A DNA stretch of 64,000 bases from Planococcus rifietoensis (GCF_001465795.2 NZ_CP013659.2:1444501-1508500), one strand, 5' to 3'; shown: positions 25,043 to 33,272, counted from the first letter of the stretch. Translations and numbers: made by a program. Notes: a model not told the origin generated them from the letters alone.

Positions 25043-25897
25043 ATGAATGATCCGCAAATCCCGCAAGACAGCATCATCTGGTCACAGGAAATGGTGCGCA
25101 GCACATTGCCAAAACGCGCACAAGACAGCCATAAAGGGGTATTCGGAACGGCGTTATTAGTAGCTGGGGGCCCGGATATGCCCGGGGCTGCCTTGATTGC
25201 CGGGCTCGGCGCGCTCACAAGCGGCGTTGGAAAATTGGCAATTGGGACGTACCGCGAAACCATCCAGAGCATCGCTCACGCGGCGGCCGAAGCGACGTAT
25301 GTGCCGGATGCGCTGATCCATATCGCCAATGGCACCCATTCACTTACTTCCTATAAAGCCATCGCCTGTGGGCCTGGCACCTTGCCGGATGCAGTGACCG
25401 AAGCGGCTATTGACAGTTTGCTGAATTCACCTGCCCCTCTCATACTCGACGCCGGCGCATTGAGTGAACGAAGCTATGACAAAAGAAGCGCTCCGCTCAT
25501 CTTGACGCCGCACGCCGGTGAATTCAGCCGGATCTCCGGTTATTCAATGGAGCAGATTAGCGAGTCTCCCGGTTCATGTGCAGCGGCATTCGCCAAGGAA
25601 CACAATTTGACGATCGTCTTGAAAGGGCCCCGCACAACAATCGCTTTCCCAGATGGCGAACGGTTCGACAACCCGACAGGAAATGCCGCGCTTGCAAAAG
25701 GCGGCACGGGCGATATGCTGACCGGGATGATGCTCGGCATGCTGTGCTGCCATGAAAACTGGCGCCACGCCGTTTTGAATGCCGTTTACTTGCACGGAGC
25801 GTGTGCAGACGAATTCGTCAAAACCCGCTCCCCCCATACAATGTTGGCACGCGATATCGCGGAGCTGTTGCCGGAAGTATGGAAACAATACGAATAA
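25043..25897 (+). CDS. nnrD: ADP-dependent NAD(P)H-hydrate dehydratase
   Basis: This 284-residue ribokinase-like protein repairs hydrated NADH and NADPH. Motifs are TALLVAGGPDMPGAALIAGLGAL near the N-terminus, LILTPHAGEFSRISG, the nucleotide region LTIVLKGPRTTIAFPDGE, and the catalytic NAALAKGGTGDMLTGMMLG with the GTGD anion hole. No epimerase (NnrE/YjeF_N) domain is fused, so this is the stand-alone Bacillus YxkO-type form. GGAGG lies before the ATG. It is monocistronic and ends in a perfect hairpin. Confidence 0.9.
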   Translation: MNDPQIPQDSIIWSQEMVRSTLPKRAQDSHKGVFGTALLVAGGPDMPGAALIAGLGALTSGVGKLAIGTYRETIQSIAHAAAEATYVPDALIHIANGTHSLTSYKAIACGPGTLPDAVTEAAIDSLLNSPAPLILDAGALSERSYDKRSAPLILTPHAGEFSRISGYSMEQISESPGSCAAAFAKEHNLTIVLKGPRTTIAFPDGERFDNPTGNAALAKGGTGDMLTGMMLGMLCCHENWRHAVLNAVYLHGACADEFVKTRSPHTMLARDIAELLPEVWKQYE

Positions 25898-25927
25898 ATC
25901 ATTGTTCGAAATTTCGCCACATGCGCA

Positions 25928-25966
25928 AAAGCCGGGCTGCGAATTAGTTCGCAGCCCGGCTTTCAT
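25928..25966 (+). terminator. Terminator after nnrD
   Basis: A 16-bp perfect stem, AAAGCCGGGCTGCGAA (25928-25943) with its complement at 25948-25963, and a 4-base loop. T run is short but the stem is very strong. Confidence 0.82.
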
Positions 25967-26089
25967 GCATATATCGGATGGAAACTGCTCACTATTTTGA
26001 CAGTCCAAAGCGATAAAAAGCAGCTGTTTTCCGCTATAATGGAAAGCGCCAGGCATAAGATTTTCAATACGGACGGAGGTATCTTTATA

Positions 26090-26122
26090 ATGAATAGACA
26101 CCGTGCGGGACAAAACCAGTGA
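26090..26122 (+). CDS. Ten-codon upstream ORF overlapping the membrane protein start
   Basis: The frame encodes MNRHRAGQNQ and its TGA overlaps the next start codon as GTGA (26119-26122). GGAGGT (26075-26080) lies 9 bases before its ATG, whereas the GTG of the next gene has no site of its own. This looks like a leader peptide that delivers ribosomes to the membrane protein gene. A frameshifted true N-terminus is another reading, but the ten residues are not membrane-like and do not favour this. Confidence 0.6.
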   Translation: MNRHRAGQNQ

Positions 26123-26739
26123 GCTATGTTCCGATACTTCACTTGACGGTGCCTGCGGTATGGATTTCTGTACTGTTGGCCGCCGCTGCAGTCAGCTTGC
26201 TGATGCGCGCCGCGATTGGGCATAAACCTGGCGAATGGTACTGGAACGCTTTGGCGCTTTACATTCTGACGTGGAAGCTCAGCTACATCGTTTTCAATTT
26301 ACAGCATTTTCTTGACATGCCTTTATCGATTCTTTATTTCAACGGCGGGTTGTACGGCCATTTGCTTGCCATAGCATTGCTTATCGGCTATTTGGCCCTG
26401 GCACAAAGAAACCACGCTGCTGTGGCGGAACAGGCTGCTACTGCCTGGCTATTGTTTTTTCTGGCGTACCAGTCCATTTTGCATTATTTTGAAGCCGAAT
26501 TTGTGCAAGCAGCCCTTCAAACCGCTCTTTTCGCAGCAGCTATCGTAGCCATCCGTATGCTGGGGAAACGGCCAGACGTTCCGAATGGCTTATTGCTTGC
26601 CGCATTTTTCACAGTAGAGCTGCTCATCTTAAGTGTATTCGGCCCGCTGCTGACTTGGCAAAATGCGACGCTCATTGTTGTGGCCGCATTCACGATCGCC
26701 CTGTACATACGTTTTGAACAGAAAGGACCGAGCATATGA
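26119..26739 (+). CDS. Cysteine-free multi-pass membrane protein paired with a TlpA redoxin
   Basis: This 206-residue protein has about six hydrophobic segments and no cysteine, so it cannot be a thiol electron carrier like CcdA. Charged and polar residues include several histidines in or near helices (LQHFLD, GLYGHLLA, ILHYFEAEF). I do not recognise a named family. The start is a GTG coupled to the ten-codon ORF; the stop overlaps the redoxin start (ATGA), so the two proteins are produced together and probably act in one membrane-associated pathway, such as maturation of an extracytoplasmic protein. Confidence 0.72.
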   Translation: MSYVPILHLTVPAVWISVLLAAAAVSLLMRAAIGHKPGEWYWNALALYILTWKLSYIVFNLQHFLDMPLSILYFNGGLYGHLLAIALLIGYLALAQRNHAAVAEQAATAWLLFFLAYQSILHYFEAEFVQAALQTALFAAAIVAIRMLGKRPDVPNGLLLAAFFTVELLILSVFGPLLTWQNATLIVVAAFTIALYIRFEQKGPSI

Positions 26740-27308
26740 TAAAAAAAGCCATCGTCGGCATATTGCTGGTTGCAGCGATTGCCATCATAGCCATCAATTT
26801 CTTTGAACAAGATGCTCAGCCAATCGATACGAGCGAATCCACCACTTCCGCAAGCGCACAAGACGAGTCACTTGCCGAAGGCCTCTCGCAAGGGCAGGTA
26901 GCACCTGATTTCACATTGACTGATCAAAATGGCGAAACGGTCAAACTATCCGATTACCGCGGCAAAAAAGTCATTTTGAACTTCTGGGCGACCTGGTGTC
27001 CCCCATGCCGGGCTGAAATGCCGCATATGCAGGAATTCCATGAAAACAACGCAGATGGAGATGTCGTTATTCTCGCAGTCAACCTGACCGCTCAGGATAA
27101 CGGCGATGAAGCGATTCGCTCGTTTATCGATCAATTCAGCCTGACGTTCTCGATTCCGATGGACGAAACCGGCAGCACCGCCCAAGATTATCAAATCCGT
27201 ACCGTGCCGACTACTTACATCCTCAATACGAAAGGCGAAATCGCCCAAAAAATCGTCGGACCCATGGATGAACAAATCATGAAAGACCAGACAGACAGCA
27301 TCGACTGA
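26736..27308 (+). CDS. TlpA/ResA-like membrane-anchored thiol-disulfide oxidoreductase
   Basis: This 190-residue protein has an N-terminal membrane anchor (AIVGILLVAAIAIIAINFF), a Ser/Thr-rich linker (about residues 28-50) and a redoxin domain beginning GQVAPDFTLTDQNGETVKLSDYRGKKVILNFWATWCPPC. The active site is WCPPC, Cys88 and Cys91, with the cis-proline in RTVPTTYIL. It faces outward and reduces or exchanges disulfides, as ResA does for cytochrome c apoproteins or StoA for other clients. Client is unknown. The gene starts inside the stop codon of the membrane protein, forming one operon. Confidence 0.88.
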   Translation: MIKKAIVGILLVAAIAIIAINFFEQDAQPIDTSESTTSASAQDESLAEGLSQGQVAPDFTLTDQNGETVKLSDYRGKKVILNFWATWCPPCRAEMPHMQEFHENNADGDVVILAVNLTAQDNGDEAIRSFIDQFSLTFSIPMDETGSTAQDYQIRTVPTTYILNTKGEIAQKIVGPMDEQIMKDQTDSID

Positions 27309-27404
27309 ATTTTTCTGCAAGGCTGGCATGAACTTAAGGGTTTAAAGTAAAGCCATTTGCGGAATACTAGAAGCAGGACTTGCAATGAAATGGAGGATTT
27401 ATTC

Positions 27405-27824
27405 ATGGAACTTGATTTAGCAAAAGAACAATTGCCATCGACACAATCTAAAGTGAACGACCACACACCTGACCACATCAATCAGCAAATCGAACGGGAA
27501 ACCGAAGCTTCGGTCAATTATTACAAGCGCCAAGGCGAAGGTGAAATCCAGGCGCGCATAAACGAGTTGGATTACGAATGGGACACGGAACGCCTGATGA
27601 AAGTAAATATGGCGTCCGTTGCAGCCCTTTCCACTCTGTTGGCAGTAAAGGGCAATAGAAAATGGGCGCTTCTAGCCGGAGCGTCAAGTGCAGCCATCAT
27701 TCAGCACGCGCTGCAAGGCTGGACACCGGCAATCGTCGTTTTCCGCAAATTGGGCGTCCGCACCGTCGACGAAATCAACCGTGAAAAAAAAGCTTTGCAA
27801 AATTTGTTGAATAAACCTGAATAA
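27405..27824 (+). CDS. DUF2892-like (YgaP C-terminal type) membrane protein
   Basis: This 139-residue protein has a charged, helical N-terminal half (INQQIERETEASVNYYKRQGEGEIQARINELDYEWDTER) and a C-terminal half with two hydrophobic segments followed by GWTPAIVVFRKLGVRTVDEINREKKAL. The second part resembles DUF2892, found at the end of YgaP-type rhodanese proteins, where the motif is G-x-C-P; here it is G-W-T-P. No rhodanese domain is present. Start at 27405 has GGAGG 8 bases upstream. Possibly transcribed after the TlpA gene but with a 96-base gap. Confidence 0.65.
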   Translation: MELDLAKEQLPSTQSKVNDHTPDHINQQIERETEASVNYYKRQGEGEIQARINELDYEWDTERLMKVNMASVAALSTLLAVKGNRKWALLAGASSAAIIQHALQGWTPAIVVFRKLGVRTVDEINREKKALQNLLNKPE

Positions 27825-27827
27825 GAC

Positions 27828-27863
27828 AAAATCCCCTAAGCCTTAGCGCTTAGGGGATTTTTA
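27828..27863. terminator. Terminator between DUF2892-like and acyltransferase genes
   Basis: AAAATCCCCTAAG and CTTAGGGGATTTT form a 13-bp stem with a T run on both strands. Confidence 0.87.
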
Positions 27864-28955
27864 AGTATTTTTCGTCGCAGCGTCTGTTTCACTCGCCGTA
27901 ACTGCAGGCATTTTATTTTTCTGCAGCCAGCCTTTAAAGAGCCGGTGCAGCGGCAGCTCGAGTTTGAAGTGTGCCAGAACCCCGAAAAACATCATTAAAG
28001 CGACGAGCACGATGCTCATGCCGACGTTACCCAATACGTCATGCAAACCGGCTTGGTCCATCCACTCGGAGAATACATCGAGCACGACATTGTGGACGAG
28101 ATAAATCGCAAATGCAGCATTGCCGAGTTGATGGAACGCGTTGGGGATGTTGACATCCTTTTTCAAATCGACCACGCCAAGTCCAATCAACAACAACATG
28201 ATCGAGATGCTTGCGCTCATTTCAAAACTGACTTCCATGAAGGGGTTCAACGCATTCACCCACGTCACAGGAAAACCGATCAATCCACATGCCATGAATA
28301 GATAGCCGATGAGGACCGGTATGTTGGCATGAAGAATCAACCACGCACAAAACACACCCGCGATAAACATCAAGTTATAGGAAGCAAACAGAAAATCGAA
28401 TAAAAAATGATCAATATAGACAATGCCAAGGACGCCCAAAAGCGAAAGGATGCCCCAGGCGGTGAAGAGCGCCTTGCCGATCCAGCGCGGACTTAAAAAC
28501 AGCACAGAAAACATCAAATAAAAATAAATGGTGTATTCCAACGACCATGCCACAATCAAGAACGGATCTTGCCATTCAGGATTTGGAACCAGAAAGATCG
28601 ACGTTAAAATGACCGCCATGTCCCGCTCCGCCCCTGTCGCGAACCAGGGCAACAGGAATGCCAAGATCAAGAACACCAAAGTCACGACCCAATACAGTGG
28701 ATAGATACGGATAAACCGGTTAATCAAAAAATCCGTTAATTGCCCTTTCTTGCCGAATTTTTGACGGTAAATATAGTACGCCATGAACCCCGACAAGGAA
28801 AAGAAATAATAGACGCCGCCGGTCAATGGCAAATAGGCCAGGTTCCATATATTGAATCCGTAGTAATCCATCATGGTCGTCGATAAATGGTGAAGCATGA
28901 CCAATAACGGCACCAATGCCCTGGACAATTGAATCAGCACCAGCTTTCTTCTCAC
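27861..28955 (-). CDS. Acyltransferase family 3 (OafA/YrhL-like) membrane protein
   Basis: This 364-residue membrane protein has about ten helices and the Acyl_transf_3 layout: N-terminal RALVPLLVMLHHLSTTM with the conserved histidine-containing start, SLSGFMAYYIYRQKFG, NRFIRIYPLYWVVTL (the R-x-x-R-x-x-P-x-Y/W motif) and WSLEYTIYFYLMF. Enzymes of this type O-acetylate or succinylate surface sugars, teichoic acid or antibiotics. No SGNH domain is fused, but the next gene upstream (29156-29881) encodes an SGNH hydrolase, which is a common partner. The start is a GTG at 28955, with GAGGAG 8 bases before it. Confidence 0.85.
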   Translation of the reverse strand: MRRKLVLIQLSRALVPLLVMLHHLSTTMMDYYGFNIWNLAYLPLTGGVYYFFSLSGFMAYYIYRQKFGKKGQLTDFLINRFIRIYPLYWVVTLVFLILAFLLPWFATGAERDMAVILTSIFLVPNPEWQDPFLIVAWSLEYTIYFYLMFSVLFLSPRWIGKALFTAWGILSLLGVLGIVYIDHFLFDFLFASYNLMFIAGVFCAWLILHANIPVLIGYLFMACGLIGFPVTWVNALNPFMEVSFEMSASISIMLLLIGLGVVDLKKDVNIPNAFHQLGNAAFAIYLVHNVVLDVFSEWMDQAGLHDVLGNVGMSIVLVALMMFFGVLAHFKLELPLHRLFKGWLQKNKMPAVTASETDAATKNT

Positions 28956-29114
28956 GCGCCCCACTCCTCTATCGCAAATTCAGACTATCGCCAAAAGACC
29001 TATAATAATCCATGAGTCTCACTTATTTTTAAATTTTATAGAGATAATATACCACGTTCTTTTAAAATCACAAGTATTTTCTCCCAGCTGCTCGTGCGTT
29101 GAGCTTCTTAGCAT

Positions 29115-29148
29115 TAAAAAAACCCGGAAGCCATAGCCGGCCCGGGTC
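29115..29148 (-). terminator. Terminator after the SGNH hydrolase gene
   Basis: ACCCGG (29122-29127) pairs with CCGGGT (29142-29147) around an inner CCGG...CCGG pairing; T run on the minus strand. Confidence 0.8.
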
Positions 29149-29155
29149 TGATCGT

Positions 29156-29881
29156 TTATCGACGCTCTTTTGCGACCGCTATGCCGGTCGTCTGCAAAGT
29201 TTCCAACAGCAATTGGTGCATAATGGCATAACCTTCTTCGTTCGGGTGGATCGAGTCGAGCCAAATGGAAGGCACTTTCCCCATTTTCCGTGTATTCGTG
29301 ACGATGACGCCTTTTGCCCCGATTGCAGAATTCCACATACGGAACAAAAGGTTGGTAAAACCGAAATACTGCACTTCTTTTTTCATCGAATTATATAAAC
29401 TATTCTGGACGATGAGCACTTCCTCATTGCCTTTTTGAATAGCTCCGTAGATCTCCAATAAATTGCGGCGGTATTTCTTTTTCAATGCAGCAAACTGGCG
29501 GATCAACTCGCTTGCGCCTCCCCCTTTGTATTGACGCAGCAAATCGTTGCCGCCAATATTCAATAGCACAAGATCGGCTTTGCCCAATTCCGCCTGCCAA
29601 TAATCGCCCCGCAGCCGTTCAACGAGGCCATCGCTCGTCAAACCATTGATGCCGAAGTTCATCACTTCGCTATCGGGAAAACTGTCTTCCAAATGTCTTG
29701 CAATCCCGCCTTTCGTCCCGTAGCCATATGCTACGGAGTCGCCGAGAATGACAATTTTATCTATCTTTCGCGGCTTGGCCGCATTGCGTTTTTTACGTCT
29801 GAGTGCCTTTTGATAAAGGGCACTTGACCGGAAATTATTGCCCAATCTTCTGCACGCCCCCTCATACTCGTATCTCTTCAT
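29156..29881 (-). CDS. SGNH/GDSL-family hydrolase
   Basis: This protein has the catalytic blocks of SGNH esterases: IVILGDSVAYGYG (nucleophile Ser, about residue 49 from the chosen start), INGLTSDGL (Gly/Asn blocks), LLNIGGNDLL and WLDSIHPNEEGYAIMH with the Asp-x-x-His pair. A very basic stretch near residues 25-40 (ALRRKKRNAAKPRKIDK) precedes the domain; no signal peptide is visible. The start is uncertain: ATG 29881 has AGGA about 12 bases before, and an ATG at 29944 has none. It may deacylate lipids or surface polymers. It has its own terminator, so it is not in one transcript with the acyltransferase gene. Confidence 0.84.
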   Translation of the reverse strand: MKRYEYEGACRRLGNNFRSSALYQKALRRKKRNAAKPRKIDKIVILGDSVAYGYGTKGGIARHLEDSFPDSEVMNFGINGLTSDGLVERLRGDYWQAELGKADLVLLNIGGNDLLRQYKGGGASELIRQFAALKKKYRRNLLEIYGAIQKGNEEVLIVQNSLYNSMKKEVQYFGFTNLLFRMWNSAIGAKGVIVTNTRKMGKVPSIWLDSIHPNEEGYAIMHQLLLETLQTTGIAVAKERR

Positions 29882-29982
29882 TTTAACATATTTTCCTGGT
29901 TCTTTACCTTTTTCACGCTTATATGCATATCCTGCAAGGCTCATGGGGTATGGACAAGTAGAACAGATAAGGAGGGATGTTG

Positions 29983-30984
29983 ATGGATCAACTTTATTTA
30001 ATCATCGGGATTATAATTGTCGTCCTCACATTGACCGATTTCATCTGGACAACTTTATGGGTCGATGGCGGCGCTGGGCCATTGACCCATAAGCTCACTT
30101 CCGCCTACTGGACGCTTCATAAGCAAGTAAGCCGGAACAATTCAAAATTCCTGAGCCTTGCGGGGCCGATTATTTTGGTCTCTACCTTGGCAACATGGAT
30201 TTTTCTGCTCTGGGCTGGCTGGACTTTCATTTTTGCCAGTTCCGATATGATTGTCGATACCAAAGACGGCGGCCCATTGTCGTGGGTTGAATATGCCTAT
30301 TATGCAGGCTACTTAATCTTTACGCTCGGCAACGGCGAATTCGCACCCGATGATGGCATCTGGCAAATCGTGGCGATTTTTGCAACCGGCACCGGCATGC
30401 TATTCATTACCTTCGGCGTGACTTACTTGCTGCAAGTGCTGAGCGCCGTGTCAGAAAAACGTTCTCTTGCAGCGAGCATTAGCGGCATTGCAGCGGATCC
30501 AGCTTCCTTCGTCAACACCGCCTGGAACGGGAAAAACTTCGACAATCTTAATCTATTGCTCGATACGTTCGCGAATGAATTAAGCAATGCCGTGTCGAAA
30601 TACAACGCCTATCCCGTACTCCATTATTACCGCAGTTCGACGCATGACCGATCGTTGCCGGTCAATATTGTTGTGTTGGATGAATCATTGACTTTTTTAC
30701 AGCATGGCATACCGAAAGACATTCAACCCAATGCCTTATTGATGCAGGAACTTTCAAGCAGCGTCACTAGTTATTTGGATACCTTGCATAGCTCCTCCAT
30801 CGACGCATCTACCGTAGTTCCTCCCCATCAAGTGCTGGCGAATCTCGACGCGTCGATTCCGACCGTTGATGCAAAATCCTATGAAAAGACAATGGAATCA
30901 TTTAAACTCCGCAGAAGAAAGCTTCTCGGGCTTGTGGAAATGACGGGTGAATCATGGCCTGGCACAGCAAACGACCTTGAATAA
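29983..30984 (+). CDS. Two-helix ion channel family protein with cytosolic C-terminus
   Basis: This 333-residue protein has an N-terminal helix (LYLIIGIIIVVLTLTDFIWTTLW), a second one (PIILVSTLATWIFLLWAGWTFIF), then a pore loop and TM2-like helix. The pore signature is TLGNGEFAP at about residues 114-122 instead of the usual T-x-G-Y-G-D. The loop is followed by GTGMLFITFGVTYLLQVL. The C-terminal 150 residues form a helical cytosolic domain with no recognised RCK fold. Selectivity cannot be stated. Start at 29983 has AAGGAGG 7 bases upstream. It is divergent from the SGNH hydrolase gene. Confidence 0.78.
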   Translation: MDQLYLIIGIIIVVLTLTDFIWTTLWVDGGAGPLTHKLTSAYWTLHKQVSRNNSKFLSLAGPIILVSTLATWIFLLWAGWTFIFASSDMIVDTKDGGPLSWVEYAYYAGYLIFTLGNGEFAPDDGIWQIVAIFATGTGMLFITFGVTYLLQVLSAVSEKRSLAASISGIAADPASFVNTAWNGKNFDNLNLLLDTFANELSNAVSKYNAYPVLHYYRSSTHDRSLPVNIVVLDESLTFLQHGIPKDIQPNALLMQELSSSVTSYLDTLHSSSIDASTVVPPHQVLANLDASIPTVDAKSYEKTMESFKLRRRKLLGLVEMTGESWPGTANDLE

Positions 30985-31038
30985 ATCGATGAATGAATCA
31001 CAATGTCTGAATATATAATTGGATAGATCGACGTGAAG

Positions 31039-31065
31039 AAAGCGCAATTTCCTGGCGCTTTTTTC
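31039..31065 (+). terminator. Terminator after the ion channel gene
   Basis: AAAGCGC (31039-31045) pairs with GCGCTTT (31055-31061), followed by a T run. Confidence 0.75.
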
Positions 31066-31172
31066 ATTTCCTGTTTTTGTCGTTCTTCCCAATAAATTTA
31101 AATAAGGTGTTTCAATTAAAAACATTCAGGGAACAATTTGAAGGATGAGATTTTGAAATTGGAGGCTAAGTA

Positions 31173-31904
31173 ATGCAAACGACAATTCCTGCTTTATTGA
31201 CAAAAGAAGATTTCACAAACCGCAACGACTTGCCTGACTGGTTGCTCCGCGAATACAAAACCTTTCACGAGACGGTCACGGATAAGACCTTCCCGTGCTA
31301 TTTCGGCAGAAGCGGCGAATTAAAAAGCGAGCTGCGCTATGCATACATAAGCCAAAATGATTGGTCAAATTTGCCGGGAGCCGTAGCAGAATTTTTGACT
31401 TTATTTGAAGATCCGAAACATAAACGGCATGGCTTGTTCGTGTTCGTAGAACCATTTAAATCTGAAGGGCCGCTCGATGCTTACCGCAAGCAATTTTGGG
31501 AAATCCTCCAGTATCTTCACGACATGGATGATACCGAATGGCCGGAACAGGCGCCGCGGGATCCCGATCATTATTTATGGGATTTCAACTTTAAAGGAGA
31601 ACCCATTTTCATCTTCGGCAACGCGCCCGCCTATAAACAGCGCCGCACCCGCCACCTTGGCAATTCAATGGTGCTCGGGTTCCAGCCGAGAAGGATCTTC
31701 GAAGGGCTGACAGGGACTGAAAAAGGCGGCATTATGTCGCGTGAAAAGGTCCGGGAACGCGTTGAGAAGTGGGATGAATTGCCGACCCATCCGGATATCA
31801 GCCATTTTGGCGACCCGGAGCACAATGAATGGAAGCAATTCTTCATCGGTGATGATGTTGAGCCGGTCAAAGGCAAATGCCCGTTTTCGCATAAAGAACT
31901 GTAA
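31173..31904 (+). CDS. YqcI/YcgG (GntA) family heme-dependent N-hydroxylase-like protein
   Basis: This 243-residue protein has the family blocks FPCYFGRSGELKSELRYAYI, HGLFVFVEPF, FWEILQYLHDMD, PIFIFGNAPAYKQRRTRHLGN and the end VKGKCPF. GntA, the characterised member, is a heme-thiolate-like enzyme that hydroxylates the guanidine of an arginine derivative in guanitoxin biosynthesis, but most YqcI/YcgG members are in bacteria without that pathway and their substrates are unknown. No biosynthetic neighbours are seen here. GGAGG lies 11 bases before the ATG and the gene is closed by a perfect terminator. Confidence 0.83.
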   Translation: MQTTIPALLTKEDFTNRNDLPDWLLREYKTFHETVTDKTFPCYFGRSGELKSELRYAYISQNDWSNLPGAVAEFLTLFEDPKHKRHGLFVFVEPFKSEGPLDAYRKQFWEILQYLHDMDDTEWPEQAPRDPDHYLWDFNFKGEPIFIFGNAPAYKQRRTRHLGNSMVLGFQPRRIFEGLTGTEKGGIMSREKVRERVEKWDELPTHPDISHFGDPEHNEWKQFFIGDDVEPVKGKCPFSHKEL

Positions 31905-31910
31905 CTATAA

Positions 31911-31949
31911 AAAAGCGTCCGTACAGCAAACTGTACGGACGCTTTTTTG
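31911..31949. terminator. Bidirectional terminator between GntA-like and LacI genes
   Basis: AAAAGCGTCCGTACAG and CTGTACGGACGCTTTT form a 16-bp perfect stem with a 4-base loop and T run. Confidence 0.9.
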
Positions 31950-31950
31950 G

Positions 31951-32937
31951 TTAGGCTTTATTTTTTTGCCGCTCTTTAAACTTTTTCACGGTGTTGCCAT
32001 TGATAAGTTGCAACTCGTCCTCGATAGCTGACGGCTCCATCTCGCTTCCTTCGATCTGCTCAAGCAAGCGATCCACCACTTGCTGGGCAAATGGCTGTGC
32101 AGCGGATGGCGGCTTGACGGCCGTCAATTCAGCGTCATCCCCTTCTGCAGGTTCCCCCACCACTACGATGCTGATGTCTTTTGGCACTTTGAATCCAGCG
32201 CTTTTCAATGAATTGAGTAATTGCAGCCCGTCTTCATAGCTCGCGGCAACAAACGCACTGGTCGGTTTTTTGAATGAACGCAATTCAGCCGCAATGGCAT
32301 CGAAATCGGCGGGGCTTTGTGTCGAATGGATGCGTTTTTTGCGCAGCTTCAATTGATGATGCGCTAAAGCTTCATAGTAGCCTCGCAGCCTTTCGCCGCT
32401 ATCCGGCAGATCGCTCCCAATCCAAGCAATTTGCTGATGGTCTTTTTCAGCAAGATGGCTTGTGGCAAGGTATGCCGCTTTCCGCCCATCAAAAGGTTTC
32501 ATAGCATTTACTGCTTCTTCGGCTTGCAAATAAGGACTTGCTTCTTTCAAATATTCCTTCAATTCAACCGGAAGGCTGCCGATGCCGATGACGCCAGCAA
32601 CTCCCTTTACGAAAGCCTTGCTGTCTTCCGTCGATTCACTGCCAATCAATGCATGGCCCGTCAGCTCATAGCCCGATGCCTGTGCCGATTCGGTAAATTC
32701 GCGCAAGCGGGCGAATTCTTCAGGTGCGCAATCCTCCGCAAACAGTACGGCGATATGTTTTGGTGTCTCTGCGGGTTGTGCATGAGCTGCACTGTCATTT
32801 CCGTAATCCAATTCAGCTAAGGCTTGCATCACTTTGTCGTATGTTTCCTTTTTGACTTGCTCTGGCCGATTCAACACCCGCGACACCGTCGTTTGAGAGA
32901 CTCCTGCATGTTTTGCAACTTCTGTGGTCGATACCAT
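31951..32937 (-). CDS. LacI family transcriptional regulator
   Basis: This 328-residue regulator has the LacI helix-turn-helix STTEVAKHAGVSQTTVSRVLNRPEQVKKETYDKVMQALAELDY and a periplasmic-binding-protein-like sensor domain (HIAVLFAEDCAPEEF, IAWIGSDLPDSGERLRGYYEAL, SAFVAASYEDGLQLLNSLKSAGFKVPKDISIVVVGE). It is a repressor or activator of a sugar-related target that is not identifiable: no transport or sugar gene is next to it. The start at 32937 has AAGGG 8 bases upstream. The C-terminal tail (KKFKERQKNKA) is strongly basic. Confidence 0.85.
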   Translation of the reverse strand: MVSTTEVAKHAGVSQTTVSRVLNRPEQVKKETYDKVMQALAELDYGNDSAAHAQPAETPKHIAVLFAEDCAPEEFARLREFTESAQASGYELTGHALIGSESTEDSKAFVKGVAGVIGIGSLPVELKEYLKEASPYLQAEEAVNAMKPFDGRKAAYLATSHLAEKDHQQIAWIGSDLPDSGERLRGYYEALAHHQLKLRKKRIHSTQSPADFDAIAAELRSFKKPTSAFVAASYEDGLQLLNSLKSAGFKVPKDISIVVVGEPAEGDDAELTAVKPPSAAQPFAQQVVDRLLEQIEGSEMEPSAIEDELQLINGNTVKKFKERQKNKA

Positions 32938-33272
32938 TTCCGTCACCCTTCCCATTCATTCATTTGTTGAATATACTATAACACACCTAACCACGATATT
33001 CATGGCAGATTCAAAAAAAGCTGTCCAAGAAGAACTAATGAAAGAAACATGCCGAACAGCAAAAAAAGAATTTGGTGAATTCAAGACCTTTTCAAATGAA
33101 TAATTTTATTCAATTAAGTGAATTTATTATTTTTTATTCATTTTTATTCATTTTATTTTTATGTTTACTTATTCATAAAAGGGTTTTTTGCGCGCGGTCA
33201 CATTATTCGCGTTACTAAAATTCATAATTTATAAATAAAAAAGCGCGCAGCAATCGCCGCGCGCTAAATTCA
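32938..33272. other. AT-rich, repeat-rich intergenic region (about 335 bases)
   Basis: From about 33095 to 33180 it carries several copies of TTTTATTCAT-like units and is nearly free of G and C. A 33-codon frame (33002-33103, MADSKKAVQEELMKETCRTA then further) has no ribosome binding site and is not called as a gene. The HNH gene terminator lies at 33238-33266. The region is much richer in A and T than the genes around it. Confidence 0.6.
33238..33266 (-). terminator. Terminator after the HNH gene
   Basis: AAGCGCGC and GCGCGCT form the stem (33241-33248 and 33259-33265) with T run on the minus strand. Confidence 0.82.

Noticed and set aside
25997..26040. TTGACA (25997-26002) and TATAAT (26035-26040) upstream of the uORF
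   Set aside because: The spacing of 32 bases is too long for one promoter; a TATAAT alone is not enough for a call.
33002..33103. 33-codon frame beginning MADSKKAVQE in the AT-rich block
   Set aside because: No ribosome binding site within 15 bases of the ATG; kept only as part of the region description.
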